64,000 bases of DNA from Caryophanales bacterium (GTDB lineage Bacteria; Bacillota; Bacilli; Bacillales; Amphibacillaceae), in contig JARIBO010000050.1 of the NCBI GenBank assembly GCA_029257405.1, positions 83,630 through 147,629 of the forward strand. The letters run 5' to 3'. The position numbers were made by a program, and so were the translations under genes. The notes below the pieces were generated by a model. That model had not been told where the DNA came from, did not search any database, and was given only the letters and a program-made list of their open reading frames with translations. Shown here piece by piece: positions 48,467-59,038 of this stretch (position 1 is the stretch's first letter; each line of letters starts with the position of its first letter).

Positions 48467-49333
48467 ATGATAATTATTGATAACTTGAATGATATGCAAA
48501 AAGAACTTAAACAACACAAACAAAAATCTATCGGATATGTACCAACAATGGGCTTTTTACATGAAGGACATTTATCATTAATCAAAGAATCAGTTAAAGA
48601 AAATGATTTGACTGTTTTAAGTATTTTTGTAAACCCACTTCAATTTGGTCCAAATGAAGATTTTGAAACATATCCAAGAGATCCAAAACATGATGAAACA
48701 TTAGCAGAAAAATACGGCGTAGATATAATATTTATGCCTACTACAGAAGTGATGTACCCAAAGAAGCTAACCTTTTCAATCGAAGTAACTCAAAAAGCAG
48801 ATATTTTATGTGGAAAAAGTAGACCGGGTCACTTTGATGGTGTGGTAACTGTTTTATTAAAATTATTTAACATTATTCAGCCAAGCAACGCTTATTTTGG
48901 TATGAAAGACGCACAGCAACTTGCAATAGTACATGCATTTGTCGAGGAGTTTAATCTCCCTGTTAATATCAAAGGATTAGCAACTGTAAGAGAGCCTTCA
49001 GGACTAGCTAAAAGTAGTCGAAATGTTTATTTATCAGAAGATGAAAAAGATTCAGCAGTATCATTAATTGAAAGCTTGACTTATGGAGCTGAGTTAATTA
49101 AATCAAATAAATATAACGTAAATGAAATATTAGAGCAAGTCAAATCAAAGTTTAGTGAAAAAAACAATACGTCTTTTGAATATTTAGAATTACTTAGTTA
49201 CCCAGATTTAGAAAAAGTCACAAAAATAAAATCAACAGTTATTTTAGCAATAGCAGTGAAATACAAACAAGCTAGGCTAATAGATAATTTAATAATAGAT
49301 AAAAACGGCAATATATTAACTGAATTTAACTAA
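48467..49333 (+). CDS. panC: Pantothenate synthetase
   Basis: ATP-dependent joining of pantoate and beta-alanine. [14 protein letters not shown] carries the nucleotidyl HxGH-like motif; [18 protein letters not shown] and KSSRNVYL complete the signature. 288 residues. It follows panB by 13 bases with a TAGGT SD. Confidence 0.94.
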   Translation: MIIIDNLNDMQKELKQHKQKSIGYVPTMGFLHEGHLSLIKESVKENDLTVLSIFVNPLQFGPNEDFETYPRDPKHDETLAEKYGVDIIFMPTTEVMYPKKLTFSIEVTQKADILCGKSRPGHFDGVVTVLLKLFNIIQPSNAYFGMKDAQQLAIVHAFVEEFNLPVNIKGLATVREPSGLAKSSRNVYLSEDEKDSAVSLIESLTYGAELIKSNKYNVNEILEQVKSKFSEKNNTSFEYLELLSYPDLEKVTKIKSTVILAIAVKYKQARLIDNLIIDKNGNILTEFN

Positions 49334-49346
49334 TAGGAGGAAGAAA

Positions 49347-49739
49347 ATGATTAGAACAATGATGAAATCAAAAATACACCGTGCGAGAGTTACAGAAGCC
49401 AATTTAAATTATGTTGGAAGCGTAACTATTGATGAAGATTTATTAAACGATGTAGATATTTTACCTCACGAAAAAGTACAAATAGTTAATAATAATAATG
49501 GTGAACGATTTGAAACATATGTTATTCCGGGAGAACGCGGATCTGGCGTAATATGTTTAAATGGTGCTGCAGCGAGGTTAGTTCAAAAAGATGATATTAT
49601 AATAATTATTGCATATGCCAATATCGAAGAATCAGAACTTACAACATTTAAACCTAAAGTAGCATTAGTTGATAGTAATAATAAACTTGAAAGAATTATT
49701 CATCAAGAACCACCTTTAACAGAAATGCAGATTAAGTAA
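49347..49739 (+). CDS. panD: Aspartate 1-decarboxylase proenzyme
   Basis: Pyruvoyl enzyme making beta-alanine for PanC. Self-cleavage is expected at G24-S25 in NYVGSVTID. The [14 protein letters not shown] and [14 protein letters not shown] segments are typical. 130 residues. TAGGAGGAAG precedes ATG 49347. Confidence 0.94.
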   Translation: MIRTMMKSKIHRARVTEANLNYVGSVTIDEDLLNDVDILPHEKVQIVNNNNGERFETYVIPGERGSGVICLNGAAARLVQKDDIIIIIAYANIEESELTTFKPKVALVDSNNKLERIIHQEPPLTEMQIK

Positions 49740-49757
49740 GAAAAAGCGAGGCAATTT

Positions 49758-52376
49758 ATGTCTAAATATATTGTGTTAGATCTAGAAACAATTTATTTAC
49801 CTGACGAAGGAATAAATAAAATTATTGAAATAGGATTTTTAATTGTTCATAGTAGTCAGGTAGTAAAAAAATATACTACTTTAATTAATCCAGGTGCACA
49901 TATAAATAAGTTTGTTGAACAACTCACTTCAATAACTAATAAAGAAGTAGAAAATGCACCTTCGTTTAAAAACGTATATTCAGAATTTTTACCATTGTTT
50001 AAAGACCATATTTTAGTTGCTCATCAAGCAGAGTTAGATATGAAAACAATTAATGATGAATTAAGTTTACTTAATCTACCTTCATTAGAAAATAAAACAA
50101 TCGATACAGTAGAACTAAGTAAAATATTACTTCCAGAAAAAACATCTTATAAACTAACTGATTTGGCATTTAGTCTTAAGCTTAATTTTGATTCCAATAA
50201 TGCACATAGAGCATTAGCAGATGCTGAAATAACAACGGAAATATTTTTGTTGTTAAAAGAGAAACTATCCAGCTTACCAAAAAACTCTTTATTTCACCTC
50301 AAACAATTATCACCTTATTTAATTTCGGATTTAGACCACTTGTTTACAGCACTATCAAAGAAAGAAGTAGAAACAAATTTATATAGTTTTTATAATGACT
50401 TACCATATATTGCGCCTCTTAATTTTATAAAAACGAAAGAAAAGCTCATTGATTACAATCTTTTCTTAAAGAAAATTTATAATGAAGAAGGCCTTTTAAA
50501 TCGTATATATGATAACTATATTTACCGCGAAAATCAAGTTAGGATTTCTGAAGAAATTAAGCACTTATTTGATGAAAATAAAAATGGTCTAATAGAAGCT
50601 GCAACAGGTATTGGTAAATCAATTGGTTATTTAATACCTGTGATTTATGAAGCGATAGAAAAAAGCGAAAGATTAGTTATTAGTACGCACACAACTCAAT
50701 TACAAACACAACTTATGCTTCAAGATATTCAAAAATTAAAAAAGGTTTTACCATTTAATTTTAATGTCCAAGTATTAAAAGGTAAGAAAAACTATATAGA
50801 TTTAAAACGATTTTATAATTTTTTACAAAACAAACGAAATGATACTTATCCACTTATTATTTTAAAAGCTAAAATAATAGTTTGGTTAACAGAAACAAAT
50901 ACAGGCCTGTTTTCTGATCTCAATATTGAACCTAATATGGAACAATATTTATTTGAAATAGAAACATTAAAAAGAGATAGCAAACAATCATATTATTATT
51001 TTGCTCTAAAAAAAGCAGCTACTTCGGATATTGTTTTAGTTAATCACGCTCTACTTTTAGCAGACTTAAATAATAATGAATTATTAATACCTCATTATAA
51101 TAAAATAATTATTGATGAAGCGCATCGTTTTAAAAATTTAATGATTGAAAATAAAAATTTATTATTATCTAGTAAAAATATCATTCCTTTTTTAAATTAT
51201 TTAATTAGAAGCACAGAATTTTATGAATTACAATTACTTCAAAAAGAATTAGTTATTATGGTAAAAAAGTTATTGTCCTATTCTGAAAACGAAAGTGAAC
51301 CTGATCATACTTTTATATTTTCTAGTGAAAGTCAATCATCTGAAGTAATCAATTATCTAATAGAAGATTTTAATACAATTCTCGGATATTTAGAGTTAGG
51401 TATTAATAAACTAAAAAATGAAGCTAAAGTTGATGAATCAACTATAAATCGATTGCTTGTTTATAAACAAAAGTTAGAAAATATTATAAGTAATTTAGAA
51501 AAAAACATGTCACTTTTTATAATAATTGAAAAAAATAAGAATTTATTAGATTGGTCAATGTACAGTCAAATAAATCAAGTGGATGATAATATAATAACAA
51601 GTTTTAATAATAAAAAGAAATCTGTAATTTATTTAAGTGCAACTTTAACAATAAGAGATAGCTTTAGTTATATGCTTGATAAGTTAAATTTAAACCAAGA
51701 GACACCCACGCTCAAACTAGAAACTCCTTTTGATTTAGCAAAGCAAACTAAATTAATTGTTCCAACTGACTTTCCGAGTATTAAAGAAGAAAAAAACTTC
51801 ATAGCTGCATTAAGTGAATTAGTGTTTTCTATTAGCCAATCAATTAATGGTGGCATTATGATTTTATTTACTTCATATAAAATGCTAAAAGAAACTTTTT
51901 ATTTATTAATTGAGATATTAGATAAAGATACGAAGTTATTTGCACAAGGCGTTACCCATAATAATCGTGAGCAGTTAATAACTGAATTTAAAAATAATCA
52001 ACCTGCGATTTTACTAGGAACAGCATCATTTTGGGAAGGTGTAGATATCAAAGGTGATTTATTAACCTGTCTTATTATGACACGTTTACCTTTTCAACAA
52101 ATCAATCATCCGACATTTAAAATTGAAGCTGAAAGATTAGAAGAATTAAACCAGAACTCATTTTTTGAATATGCACTTCCTGAAGCAGTTTTAAAATTTA
52201 GACAAGGTATTGGTCGATTAATTAGAAATGAAAACGATAAAGGTTTTATTTTTATTTTAGATAATCGATTAAAACATTCCAATTATAAAAAATTCTTTAC
52301 GGAATCAATTTATCCAATTAAAACCAATTACTTTGATACTAAAAAAATTATTGAAGTGATTGAAGATCAGATTTAA
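49758..52376 (+). CDS. dinG: DinG-family helicase/3'-5' exonuclease
   Basis: N-terminal DEDDh exonuclease domain (about residues 1-165; VLDLETIYL, HRALADAEIT) joined to a superfamily 2 Rad3/XPD-like helicase domain. Walker A is AATGIGKSIGYL near residue 285, DEAH is IIIDEAHRF near 455; RQGIGRLIRNE is motif VI. The cysteine cluster of iron-sulfur XPD types is not seen, as in Gram-positive DinG, which in S. aureus acts mainly as a nuclease. 872 residues. Confidence 0.9.
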   Translation: MSKYIVLDLETIYLPDEGINKIIEIGFLIVHSSQVVKKYTTLINPGAHINKFVEQLTSITNKEVENAPSFKNVYSEFLPLFKDHILVAHQAELDMKTINDELSLLNLPSLENKTIDTVELSKILLPEKTSYKLTDLAFSLKLNFDSNNAHRALADAEITTEIFLLLKEKLSSLPKNSLFHLKQLSPYLISDLDHLFTALSKKEVETNLYSFYNDLPYIAPLNFIKTKEKLIDYNLFLKKIYNEEGLLNRIYDNYIYRENQVRISEEIKHLFDENKNGLIEAATGIGKSIGYLIPVIYEAIEKSERLVISTHTTQLQTQLMLQDIQKLKKVLPFNFNVQVLKGKKNYIDLKRFYNFLQNKRNDTYPLIILKAKIIVWLTETNTGLFSDLNIEPNMEQYLFEIETLKRDSKQSYYYFALKKAATSDIVLVNHALLLADLNNNELLIPHYNKIIIDEAHRFKNLMIENKNLLLSSKNIIPFLNYLIRSTEFYELQLLQKELVIMVKKLLSYSENESEPDHTFIFSSESQSSEVINYLIEDFNTILGYLELGINKLKNEAKVDESTINRLLVYKQKLENIISNLEKNMSLFIIIEKNKNLLDWSMYSQINQVDDNIITSFNNKKKSVIYLSATLTIRDSFSYMLDKLNLNQETPTLKLETPFDLAKQTKLIVPTDFPSIKEEKNFIAALSELVFSISQSINGGIMILFTSYKMLKETFYLLIEILDKDTKLFAQGVTHNNREQLITEFKNNQPAILLGTASFWEGVDIKGDLLTCLIMTRLPFQQINHPTFKIEAERLEELNQNSFFEYALPEAVLKFRQGIGRLIRNENDKGFIFILDNRLKHSNYKKFFTESIYPIKTNYFDTKKIIEVIEDQI

Positions 52377-52402
52377 TTTGTTAAGAAATCTTAGTTAAGC
52401 TA

Positions 52403-52411
52403 TGTTATAAT
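52403..52411 (+). promoter_or_regulatory. Extended -10 promoter for ypmB-aspB
   Basis: TGT followed by perfect TATAAT (52406-52411), 41 bases before ypmB; no clear -35. Confidence 0.5.
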
Positions 52412-52451
52412 GATTGTGTTCTTCAATTTAAAAGTAAAAGTAGTGATATGA

Positions 52452-52979
52452 ATGAATCGATCAAATATTAATCCTTACAAAGTTATTTTATTAGTAATAA
52501 TCGGCATGGTTTTAATAATAGTAGGTCTTTTCTTTTACAATTTTTCACAAATTGAAAAGAAACGAAATGCAGTTTTTGATGCATCAGAGAAATTAGTCAT
52601 GAATGAAACAGATATTGAAGATATATCTAATAAGTACGTCTCTCAAGAAAAGAAATTATATCATATCTTTATAGGAAAAAATAAAGAAGATGAAGAGTTG
52701 ATTTCATTTATACATCTAAAAAAAGAAAATAAACCTTCAAAAAAAGATATTAAAACTTATAAAACTGCTGAATTTATTTCGGAAAATGAAATATTAGATA
52801 TTTGGTCACAAACATGTAACCAATGTGAACTTATAAAAATTCAACCAGCGATTATTGAAGAAAATATATTATGGGAAATTACATATAATGATGCCGATGA
52901 CCGTTATGTTTTTGATTACTATTTAATGACTGATGGAAAACAGTATGAAGAATTAAAATTAAAAAGAAACTTTAATTAA
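52452..52979 (+). CDS. ypmB: YpmB-like membrane-anchored protein (DUF5590)
   Basis: 175 residues with a single N-terminal membrane helix (about residues 10-30) and an extracytoplasmic domain resembling the PepSY-like fold of the YpmB family. Position before aspB matches B. subtilis. Two cysteines at CNQC are notable in an otherwise cysteine-free protein. Function unknown. Confidence 0.75.
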   Translation: MNRSNINPYKVILLVIIGMVLIIVGLFFYNFSQIEKKRNAVFDASEKLVMNETDIEDISNKYVSQEKKLYHIFIGKNKEDEELISFIHLKKENKPSKKDIKTYKTAEFISENEILDIWSQTCNQCELIKIQPAIIEENILWEITYNDADDRYVFDYYLMTDGKQYEELKLKRNFN

Positions 52980-52994
52980 AAAGGGGTATGTAAA

Positions 52995-54179
52995 ATGGAA
53001 TTAGCTAAAAGAGTCGCCGCTTTAACACCTTCATCAACTTTAGCAATCTCAGCTAAAGCGACAGAGCTAAAAAACGAAGGTCATGATGTTATAGGACTTG
53101 GTGTAGGAGAGCCTGATTTTAATACACCAGCTTATATTATTGAAGCTGCAAAAAAAGCGATAGATGAAGGACATACAAAATACACAGCTTCAGGTGGAAT
53201 ATTACCATTAAAAAAAGCAATTGCTGAAAAATTAAAAAAAGATAATAATTTAACTTACACACCAGAAGAAATAATTGTAACAACAGGCGCTAAATATGCT
53301 TTATTTGGCTTATTTCAATCAATTATTAATGAAGGTGATGAAGTAATTGTACCGACACCATATTGGGTGAGTTATCCTGAACATGTAAAATTAGCAAGTG
53401 GTGTACCTGTGATGATTGAAGGCCATGAAAAAAACGAATTTAAAATAACTAAAGAACAATTAGAAGAAGCTATTACTAATAAAACAAAAGCAATTATTAT
53501 TAATTCACCAAGTAATCCAACAGGAATGATGTATTCAGAAAAAGAGTTATTAGAAATAGGTGAAGTTTGTCTAAAACATAATATTACAATTGTTTCTGAT
53601 GAAATATATGAAGCACTTATTTATACAGAAGATAAACATGTTTCTATTGCAGAACTATCACCAGAGCTAAAAAATATTACAGTTGTAATTAATGGTGTAA
53701 GTAAATCGCATGCGATGACAGGATGGCGTATTGGTTACGCTGCAGGACCAAAACAAATTATTAAAGCAATGACTAATCATGCATCTCATGCGACATCTAA
53801 TCCAACATCCATTTCGCAATACGCTGCATTAGCAGCATATACTGTTCCTAATAATACATTGGAAGAAATGAAATCAATATTTTCAGATCGTTTAGATCGT
53901 TTTTATGATTTAATTTCTAATATAAAAGGAATAGAATGTATTAAACCTAAAGGTGCATTTTACTTATTTCCAAATGTTAGCGAAACAGTTAAATTAAATG
54001 GATTTAATAATGTTGACGAGTGGGTAGAAGCTTTACTAGAAGAAGAAAAAGTCGCCTTAGTACCAGGAACCGGATTTGGTGCACCAAATAATGTTAGACT
54101 TTCGTATGCAACTTCTATGGAAAATTTAGAAGAAGCTGCTAAAAGAATCGATCGATTTGTTAATAATAATTTGATTTAA
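52995..54179 (+). CDS. aspB: Pyridoxal-phosphate aminotransferase (aspartate aminotransferase type)
   Basis: Fold type I aminotransferase, class Ib. The PLP lysine is K237 in SKSHAMTGWRIGY; SPSNPTG and the N-terminal LGVGEPDF are typical. Likely moves amino groups between aspartate and 2-oxoglutarate. 394 residues. AAGGGG precedes ATG 52995. asnS, next in B. subtilis, is absent. Confidence 0.92.
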   Translation: MELAKRVAALTPSSTLAISAKATELKNEGHDVIGLGVGEPDFNTPAYIIEAAKKAIDEGHTKYTASGGILPLKKAIAEKLKKDNNLTYTPEEIIVTTGAKYALFGLFQSIINEGDEVIVPTPYWVSYPEHVKLASGVPVMIEGHEKNEFKITKEQLEEAITNKTKAIIINSPSNPTGMMYSEKELLEIGEVCLKHNITIVSDEIYEALIYTEDKHVSIAELSPELKNITVVINGVSKSHAMTGWRIGYAAGPKQIIKAMTNHASHATSNPTSISQYAALAAYTVPNNTLEEMKSIFSDRLDRFYDLISNIKGIECIKPKGAFYLFPNVSETVKLNGFNNVDEWVEALLEEEKVALVPGTGFGAPNNVRLSYATSMENLEEAAKRIDRFVNNNLI

Positions 54180-54185
54180 AATGCC

Positions 54186-54214
54186 AAATCCCATGTTTAA
54201 TAAACTTGGGATTT
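54186..54214 (+). terminator. Possible terminator after aspB
   Basis: 8-bp stem (54186-54193 with 54207-54214; AAATCCCA and complement), but the T tract is poor, so it may be only a hairpin. Confidence 0.45.
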
Positions 54215-54243
54215 AGTTCTGCTTTTAAAGGAATGAGGATATT

Positions 54244-54921
54244 ATGAAAAAAAATATGTTTGAAAAAATACTGTTAAATCAAATAAATATTCCGCTTAGT
54301 TTAATTGAAAATTATAAAAAAATAGGTTTAAATGAAGACGAATTAGCTGTAATTCTTCAAGTTTATCGCTTTATTCGTGAAGGAAATAGTTTTCCTACTC
54401 CCCGTGAATTAGCAGAACATTTAACATTTGAAGAAGAAAAATGTATTGATACATTAAAAAACTTGATGCAAAAAAATATTTTAACAATTGAAGAAGGAGA
54501 TAATGATTATAATAAGATCAGTGAATCTTATAGCTTAAATCCATTATGGGAAAAGTTATTTACTGATGCGAAAAAAGAAGAAGAGCATGTGGAAGAAGAT
54601 ACTTCTATTTTTATTTTATTTGAACAAGAGTTTGGTCGACCGTTATCTCCTTTTGAAATTGAAACAATATCTGTTTGGTTAGATGTTGATGTTATAAAAC
54701 CATCTTTAATTAAAGCAGGTTTAAGAGAGTCTGTTTTAATGGGAAAACTTAATTTTAGATATATTGATCGTATTTTAAGAGAATGGCAAAGAAAAGGGAT
54801 TAAATCAGTAGAAGAAGCGAGAGAAGCGAGTAAACCTTTCCATAAAAATCAACCGCAAAAAACATATAAAAAAGAAAAAAGAGATACTTCAGTTTATTAT
54901 AATTGGCTAGAAGGAGAATAA
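54244..54921 (+). CDS. dnaD: DNA replication initiation protein DnaD
   Basis: Primosome protein that acts with DnaB and DnaI in loading the replicative helicase. N-terminal winged helix (about residues 1-110), then the DnaB_2/DDBH2 domain (about 125-195; FEQEFGRPLSPFEIETI), with a basic tail ending YYNWLEGE. 225 residues. AAGGAATGAGG precedes the ATG. nth starts five bases after the stop. Confidence 0.92.
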   Translation: MKKNMFEKILLNQINIPLSLIENYKKIGLNEDELAVILQVYRFIREGNSFPTPRELAEHLTFEEEKCIDTLKNLMQKNILTIEEGDNDYNKISESYSLNPLWEKLFTDAKKEEEHVEEDTSIFILFEQEFGRPLSPFEIETISVWLDVDVIKPSLIKAGLRESVLMGKLNFRYIDRILREWQRKGIKSVEEAREASKPFHKNQPQKTYKKEKRDTSVYYNWLEGE

Positions 54922-54925
54922 ATTT

Positions 54926-55582
54926 GTGTTAAACCGTAAAGAAATTAGACGTAGTTTAGATGTTATGGCTGAAATGTACCCAGATGCGACGATTGAACTC
55001 GAATTTTCAAATTCACTCGAGTTAGTTATCGCAGTATTATTATCAGCTCAAACAACTGATGTTAATGTTAACCGAGTAACTCCAGGCTTATTCAAAGAAT
55101 TTAAAACACCTGAAGATTATTTGTCAGTACCTGTAGAAGTTATTGAAAATCATATTAAATCAATTGGACTTTTCCGTACAAAAGCAAAAAACATTCAAAA
55201 GTTAGCCCAAACTTTAATCGATGATTTTGATGGTGAAGTACCTCAAACAAGAGAAGAACTTGAAACATTAGCAGGCGTCGGTAGAAAAACTGCTAATGTT
55301 GTTTTATCAGTCGCTTTTAATATACCAGCAATAGCAGTAGATACACATGTAGAGCGTGTAGCTAAAAGATTAGCTTTTTGCCGGTGGAAAGATAATATAA
55401 GACAAGTAGAAGAAACGTTAATGAAAAAAATACCTGAAGATGAGTGGAGTGTAACACATCATCGGTTGATCTTTTTTGGACGTTATCATTGTAAAGCAAG
55501 AAACCCAGAATGTCCTACTTGTGAATTACTAGATATTTGTAGAGAAGGTAAAAAAGTAATGAAAAAACTTAATGCAAAATAA
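54926..55582 (+). CDS. nth: Endonuclease III
   Basis: DNA glycosylase/AP lyase for oxidised pyrimidines. Helix-hairpin-helix LAGVGRKTANVV with catalytic K121, catalytic D139 (VDTHVERV) and a C-terminal 4Fe-4S cluster C-x6-C-x2-C-x5-C. 218 residues. GTG 54926 follows GAAGGAGAA inside the end of dnaD. Confidence 0.94.
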   Translation: MLNRKEIRRSLDVMAEMYPDATIELEFSNSLELVIAVLLSAQTTDVNVNRVTPGLFKEFKTPEDYLSVPVEVIENHIKSIGLFRTKAKNIQKLAQTLIDDFDGEVPQTREELETLAGVGRKTANVVLSVAFNIPAIAVDTHVERVAKRLAFCRWKDNIRQVEETLMKKIPEDEWSVTHHRLIFFGRYHCKARNPECPTCELLDICREGKKVMKKLNAK

Positions 55583-55620
55583 AAATCAGCTTACTCATTT
55601 TTGAGTAAGCTGATTTTTTT
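55581..55620. terminator. Bidirectional terminator between nth and the PBP gene
   Basis: Perfect 17-bp stem (55581-55597 with 55602-55618) with a 4-base loop and A/T tracts on both sides. Confidence 0.9.
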
Positions 55621-58387
55621 ATTCTTCTGAGTCTTTATTTTTATCGTTCTTTTCTTTTTCTTTTTTATTGTTATTAGATTCTTTTTCTGGTTCTTCTTCA
55701 GTTTCTTCCTTTGGTTTTTCTTGAGGCTTTTCTTCTGGTTCTTTTTTAGTTTCCTCTTCAGCATCTTCTTTAGAATCTTCTTCTTCAGGATCTTCTTCAG
55801 GATTTTCTTCAGGTTCCTCTTCTGGCTCCTCTTCCGGTTCTTCTACTAAAATTGTAACGGAAGCAGGAGGACCTTTTTCTCCATCATTTGTAACAGGTGT
55901 AACAGTTATATTATATTCCTTACCTGTGTCTGCATTACTAATTGTATAACTATTACCACTTGTAGAATCAGTTGCTCCATTAGCATTTATTTCAAATGAT
56001 GCATCAGGACCATTATACCCCCAACTAATATTTATATTATTATCTACCAAGTTTGCGTTTAAATTTGTAACAGCTGGAATCTTTTCTTTTTCTTCTTCTC
56101 CAATTCTTACCGTTACTGATTTTGGACTACTTTTTATACCATTACTACCAATTGCAATTAATTGAATAGTATACTCAGCACCATTTTCAACGGATGAAAT
56201 AGATGATGTTGTTGCAGAAGTAGTTTCAATTTTTTTCATCGAATTATTATTTATCGCAGCACTTACATCAAATGTTGCGGCTGAATCTTCATGTGACCAT
56301 GAAATATTTATTTTATCATTAGCTTTATCATAATTAGCAGCTAAGCCACTTACAGCTGGATAAGATTCTTTTTTGATGACAGCTCCTTTGTCTGGTTCAG
56401 TACCTTTGACAAATAATTCTTTAACACTGTTTTGACCTGAGTTAGCAAGAGCTGGTGGATTAGATCCATTTGCTACATTAACTTCAACAACTGATTCAGG
56501 TTTAACAAAGTCAGGTGTCTCAATATCTTTGGATATTTCAGACATAGTATATTTAAACAATGCGTGAGGAACTTGTGTATCCACCATAACTTTATTTTCA
56601 TCGAATCCTGTCCAAACGGCTATTGTATACTTACTTGAATAACCTGCAAACCATGAGTTATTAGCTCCTCGTTTGTCTTTTAGATTAGTTGTTCCCGTTT
56701 TTCCAGCTACGTCTAAACCTGGTATATTAGCATTTGTACCTGTACCTTCAGTAATAGCTGTTTTTAGCATATCTGTAATCATGTATGCTGTATAATCTTC
56801 CATCGCTTGTTCGGTATCTGGTGTTAGATCCATCGATGTACCGTCAGCAAATTCTACTTTAGTTATCGTATGAGGTTCATTGTATTCACCATTATTTGCA
56901 AAAGCGCTATATGCTCCTGCGAGTTCAAAAGGAGTAACATTTGTTGAAGTACCTCCAATTGCGTCACGTGCATCAAGTGTTTCGTCTGCGTAATTAATTC
57001 CTAAGTTTGTTCCAAACTCTCTTACACGTTCAGAGCCAATTTCTTCAAAGGTTTTACCAGCTGGTACGTTATATGATTTAGCGAGTGCTTCTCGCATTGA
57101 GAGCGTACCATGATGCTGACGGTCAAAGTTTCTCATTTCAGTTGGCGAACCTTTTGGATAAAATGTATCATCTTTTATTTGTTGATACGTTGACCATTTT
57201 TCATATTCAATTGCTGGACCGTAAGCAGCAAGAGGCTTCATTGTTGAACCTGCTTGTTTCTTTAAGTCAATTGCATAGTTCATACCATCCACATCTTCAT
57301 TATTACGACTGCCACCAATTGCTCTAACGGCTCCTGTTTCGTTATCTACAACAGATAATCCTGCTTCTAAATCATCTTCAGGATAAGATATTGGATTATC
57401 AGCACCATCAGTTAAAAGAAATTCTACATGCTTTTGAGCATCAGTATCAAGTGTTGTATATATTTTTAAACCATCAGTGTTAATATCAGCGCCGTCTAAT
57501 TTTTCTTTTACTTCTTTTTCAACTTGTTGAACAAATCCATCATATAACCGAGCTGCTGGACGTTTGCCAGATAAAGTAGATGAGATATCAACTGCGCGTG
57601 CTTCATCTGCTTCAGTTTGCGTAATTTTATTATGTCTGACCATAAGTTTAAGAACAGTGTCTACTCGGCCTTCCATTAAATCAGGACTTTCATATGGATT
57701 GTAAGCACTTGGACGTTGTGGTAAGCCTGCAAGCATTGCTGACTCGGTTAAAGTTAAGTCATGTAAATCTGTTTTTCCAAAGTAAATTTCTGATGCTTTT
57801 GCAACACCATAAGCATTACTTCCATAAAATATTTTATTTAAATACATTTCCATAATTTCTTCTTTCGAATATTCTCTTTCTAGTTTTAAAGCTAACCATT
57901 GTTCTTGGACTTTTAATTCAATTGTTTTCTCAGGTGTTAAAAAGGCATTTTCTACTACTTGTTGAGTGATTGTACTTGCACCTTCTGATCCAAATCCATT
58001 TGTAATATTAGCTTTTATTGCTCCAAATATCCTTGGTATATCAATTCCAGGGTGATCAAAAAATCTAGAATCTTCAGTCGCTATAACGGCTTGAATTAAT
58101 TCTTCAGGTAGTTCGTCATAGGTTATCTTTTTCCTTTTTTCTGAACCCCCTCGGTCTGTTACAAATTCACCATTCATATCATATATTTCTGATGCAAATG
58201 GATCAGATAATTTATCTGGATCTAAGTTTGGTGATTTAGCTATATAGTATGTGAATAAACCAGCAACACCAACACCTACAACTAAAAATGACAAAAGAAT
58301 TATTAGTAGAATTCTTTTAAGCATTGGTTTTTTTGAATTTTTTCGTTTGTTTTTTCTTCGCGATGTACGAGTTGTTTCATTAGTCAT
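55619..58387 (-). CDS. pbp2: Class A penicillin-binding protein with two FN3 domains and acidic tail
   Basis: Bifunctional cell-wall synthase. Basic cytoplasmic start, one membrane anchor (about 24-50), glycosyltransferase domain (about 65-240; E105 in TEDSRFFDH, GASTITQQ), transpeptidase domain (about 340-620; S381xxK384, SYN 438-440, KTG 563-565), then two fibronectin type III-like domains (about 676-762 and 769-848) and a Glu/Pro-rich tail (849-922). Equivalent to PBP2 of Staphylococcus or PonA of Bacillus but longer (922 residues). AATGGAGGC lies about ten bases upstream. It follows recU in one operon. Confidence 0.93.
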   Translation of the reverse strand: MTNETTRTSRRKNKRKNSKKPMLKRILLIILLSFLVVGVGVAGLFTYYIAKSPNLDPDKLSDPFASEIYDMNGEFVTDRGGSEKRKKITYDELPEELIQAVIATEDSRFFDHPGIDIPRIFGAIKANITNGFGSEGASTITQQVVENAFLTPEKTIELKVQEQWLALKLEREYSKEEIMEMYLNKIFYGSNAYGVAKASEIYFGKTDLHDLTLTESAMLAGLPQRPSAYNPYESPDLMEGRVDTVLKLMVRHNKITQTEADEARAVDISSTLSGKRPAARLYDGFVQQVEKEVKEKLDGADINTDGLKIYTTLDTDAQKHVEFLLTDGADNPISYPEDDLEAGLSVVDNETGAVRAIGGSRNNEDVDGMNYAIDLKKQAGSTMKPLAAYGPAIEYEKWSTYQQIKDDTFYPKGSPTEMRNFDRQHHGTLSMREALAKSYNVPAGKTFEEIGSERVREFGTNLGINYADETLDARDAIGGTSTNVTPFELAGAYSAFANNGEYNEPHTITKVEFADGTSMDLTPDTEQAMEDYTAYMITDMLKTAITEGTGTNANIPGLDVAGKTGTTNLKDKRGANNSWFAGYSSKYTIAVWTGFDENKVMVDTQVPHALFKYTMSEISKDIETPDFVKPESVVEVNVANGSNPPALANSGQNSVKELFVKGTEPDKGAVIKKESYPAVSGLAANYDKANDKINISWSHEDSAATFDVSAAINNNSMKKIETTSATTSSISSVENGAEYTIQLIAIGSNGIKSSPKSVTVRIGEEEKEKIPAVTNLNANLVDNNINISWGYNGPDASFEINANGATDSTSGNSYTISNADTGKEYNITVTPVTNDGEKGPPASVTILVEEPEEEPEEEPEENPEEDPEEEDSKEDAEEETKKEPEEKPQEKPKEETEEEPEKESNNNKKEKEKNDKNKDSEE

Positions 58388-58405
58388 TTAACAAAAAGCC
58401 TCCAT

Positions 58406-58984
58406 TCAAAAGTATATCTTATCAACAATAGGTAAATAATCAATTCTTGCTGTATATTTAAAAGGGATAAGATACCCGTTATCTGCAATATATTTGTAAG
58501 TTATTGATTTACGTTCACCCTTGAATTGTTTGTTCCAAGCAGCTATTAATAAATTAGAATCTAATAAAAATGTTTCATCATGTTGAGTGAATTTAATTAT
58601 AAAAAATGAAATCCCTCCATGATCAATAATTTGTTGCATGTGAGTTATTTGATGTTCATGAATATTACTGAAAGGAAAGGAAGTAAGATTCTTTGTTTCT
58701 TTTGCTTCAAAATCAATATATCTATTCCGGTAAAGTCCATTGTAATCTGTTGTAGAAGCTTGTTTAAAATAAGCTTCAGTAATAACAGCAGCACTTCTTT
58801 TAGGATAATTTACATTAACTATTTGGACTGGTGTTGGTTTTTTATGAATAATTGCTAAATTTTCATTTAAATAGTATTCATTAGTCAAATTAATATCTTC
58901 TTCCAGGGTCATTCCGCGATTTGTATAGTTAGTCTGTCTTTTTTTAACTTTTGCGCCGACTTTAACACCCGATGGATAATTCAT
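58406..58984 (-). CDS. recU: Holliday junction resolvase RecU
   Basis: Cuts Holliday junctions in recombination and chromosome segregation. NRGMTLEEDIN, HKKPTPVQIV, TDYNGLYR and the catalytic FEAKET are typical. Start ATG 58984 with AGGAGT upstream, giving 192 residues; the in-frame ATG at 59044 has no SD. The PBP start is 18 bases downstream, the usual recU-pbp pairing. Confidence 0.93.
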   Translation of the reverse strand: MNYPSGVKVGAKVKKRQTNYTNRGMTLEEDINLTNEYYLNENLAIIHKKPTPVQIVNVNYPKRSAAVITEAYFKQASTTDYNGLYRNRYIDFEAKETKNLTSFPFSNIHEHQITHMQQIIDHGGISFFIIKFTQHDETFLLDSNLLIAAWNKQFKGERKSITYKYIADNGYLIPFKYTARIDYLPIVDKIYF

Positions 58985-59032
58985 TTTAATACTCCTAACT
59001 TGATAGTTTATTTTATATTTGCTACAAGTACT

Positions 59033-59038
59033 ATTATA
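59033..59038 (-). promoter_or_regulatory. Candidate -10 for recU-pbp operon
   Basis: A perfect TATAAT on the minus strand, about 50 bases before recU; the -35 is not clear. Confidence 0.35.

Noticed and set aside
55623..55850. Possible tandem repeat or CRISPR-like array
   Set aside because: The repeats encode the Glu/Pro-rich tail of the PBP in frame and have no spacer structure.
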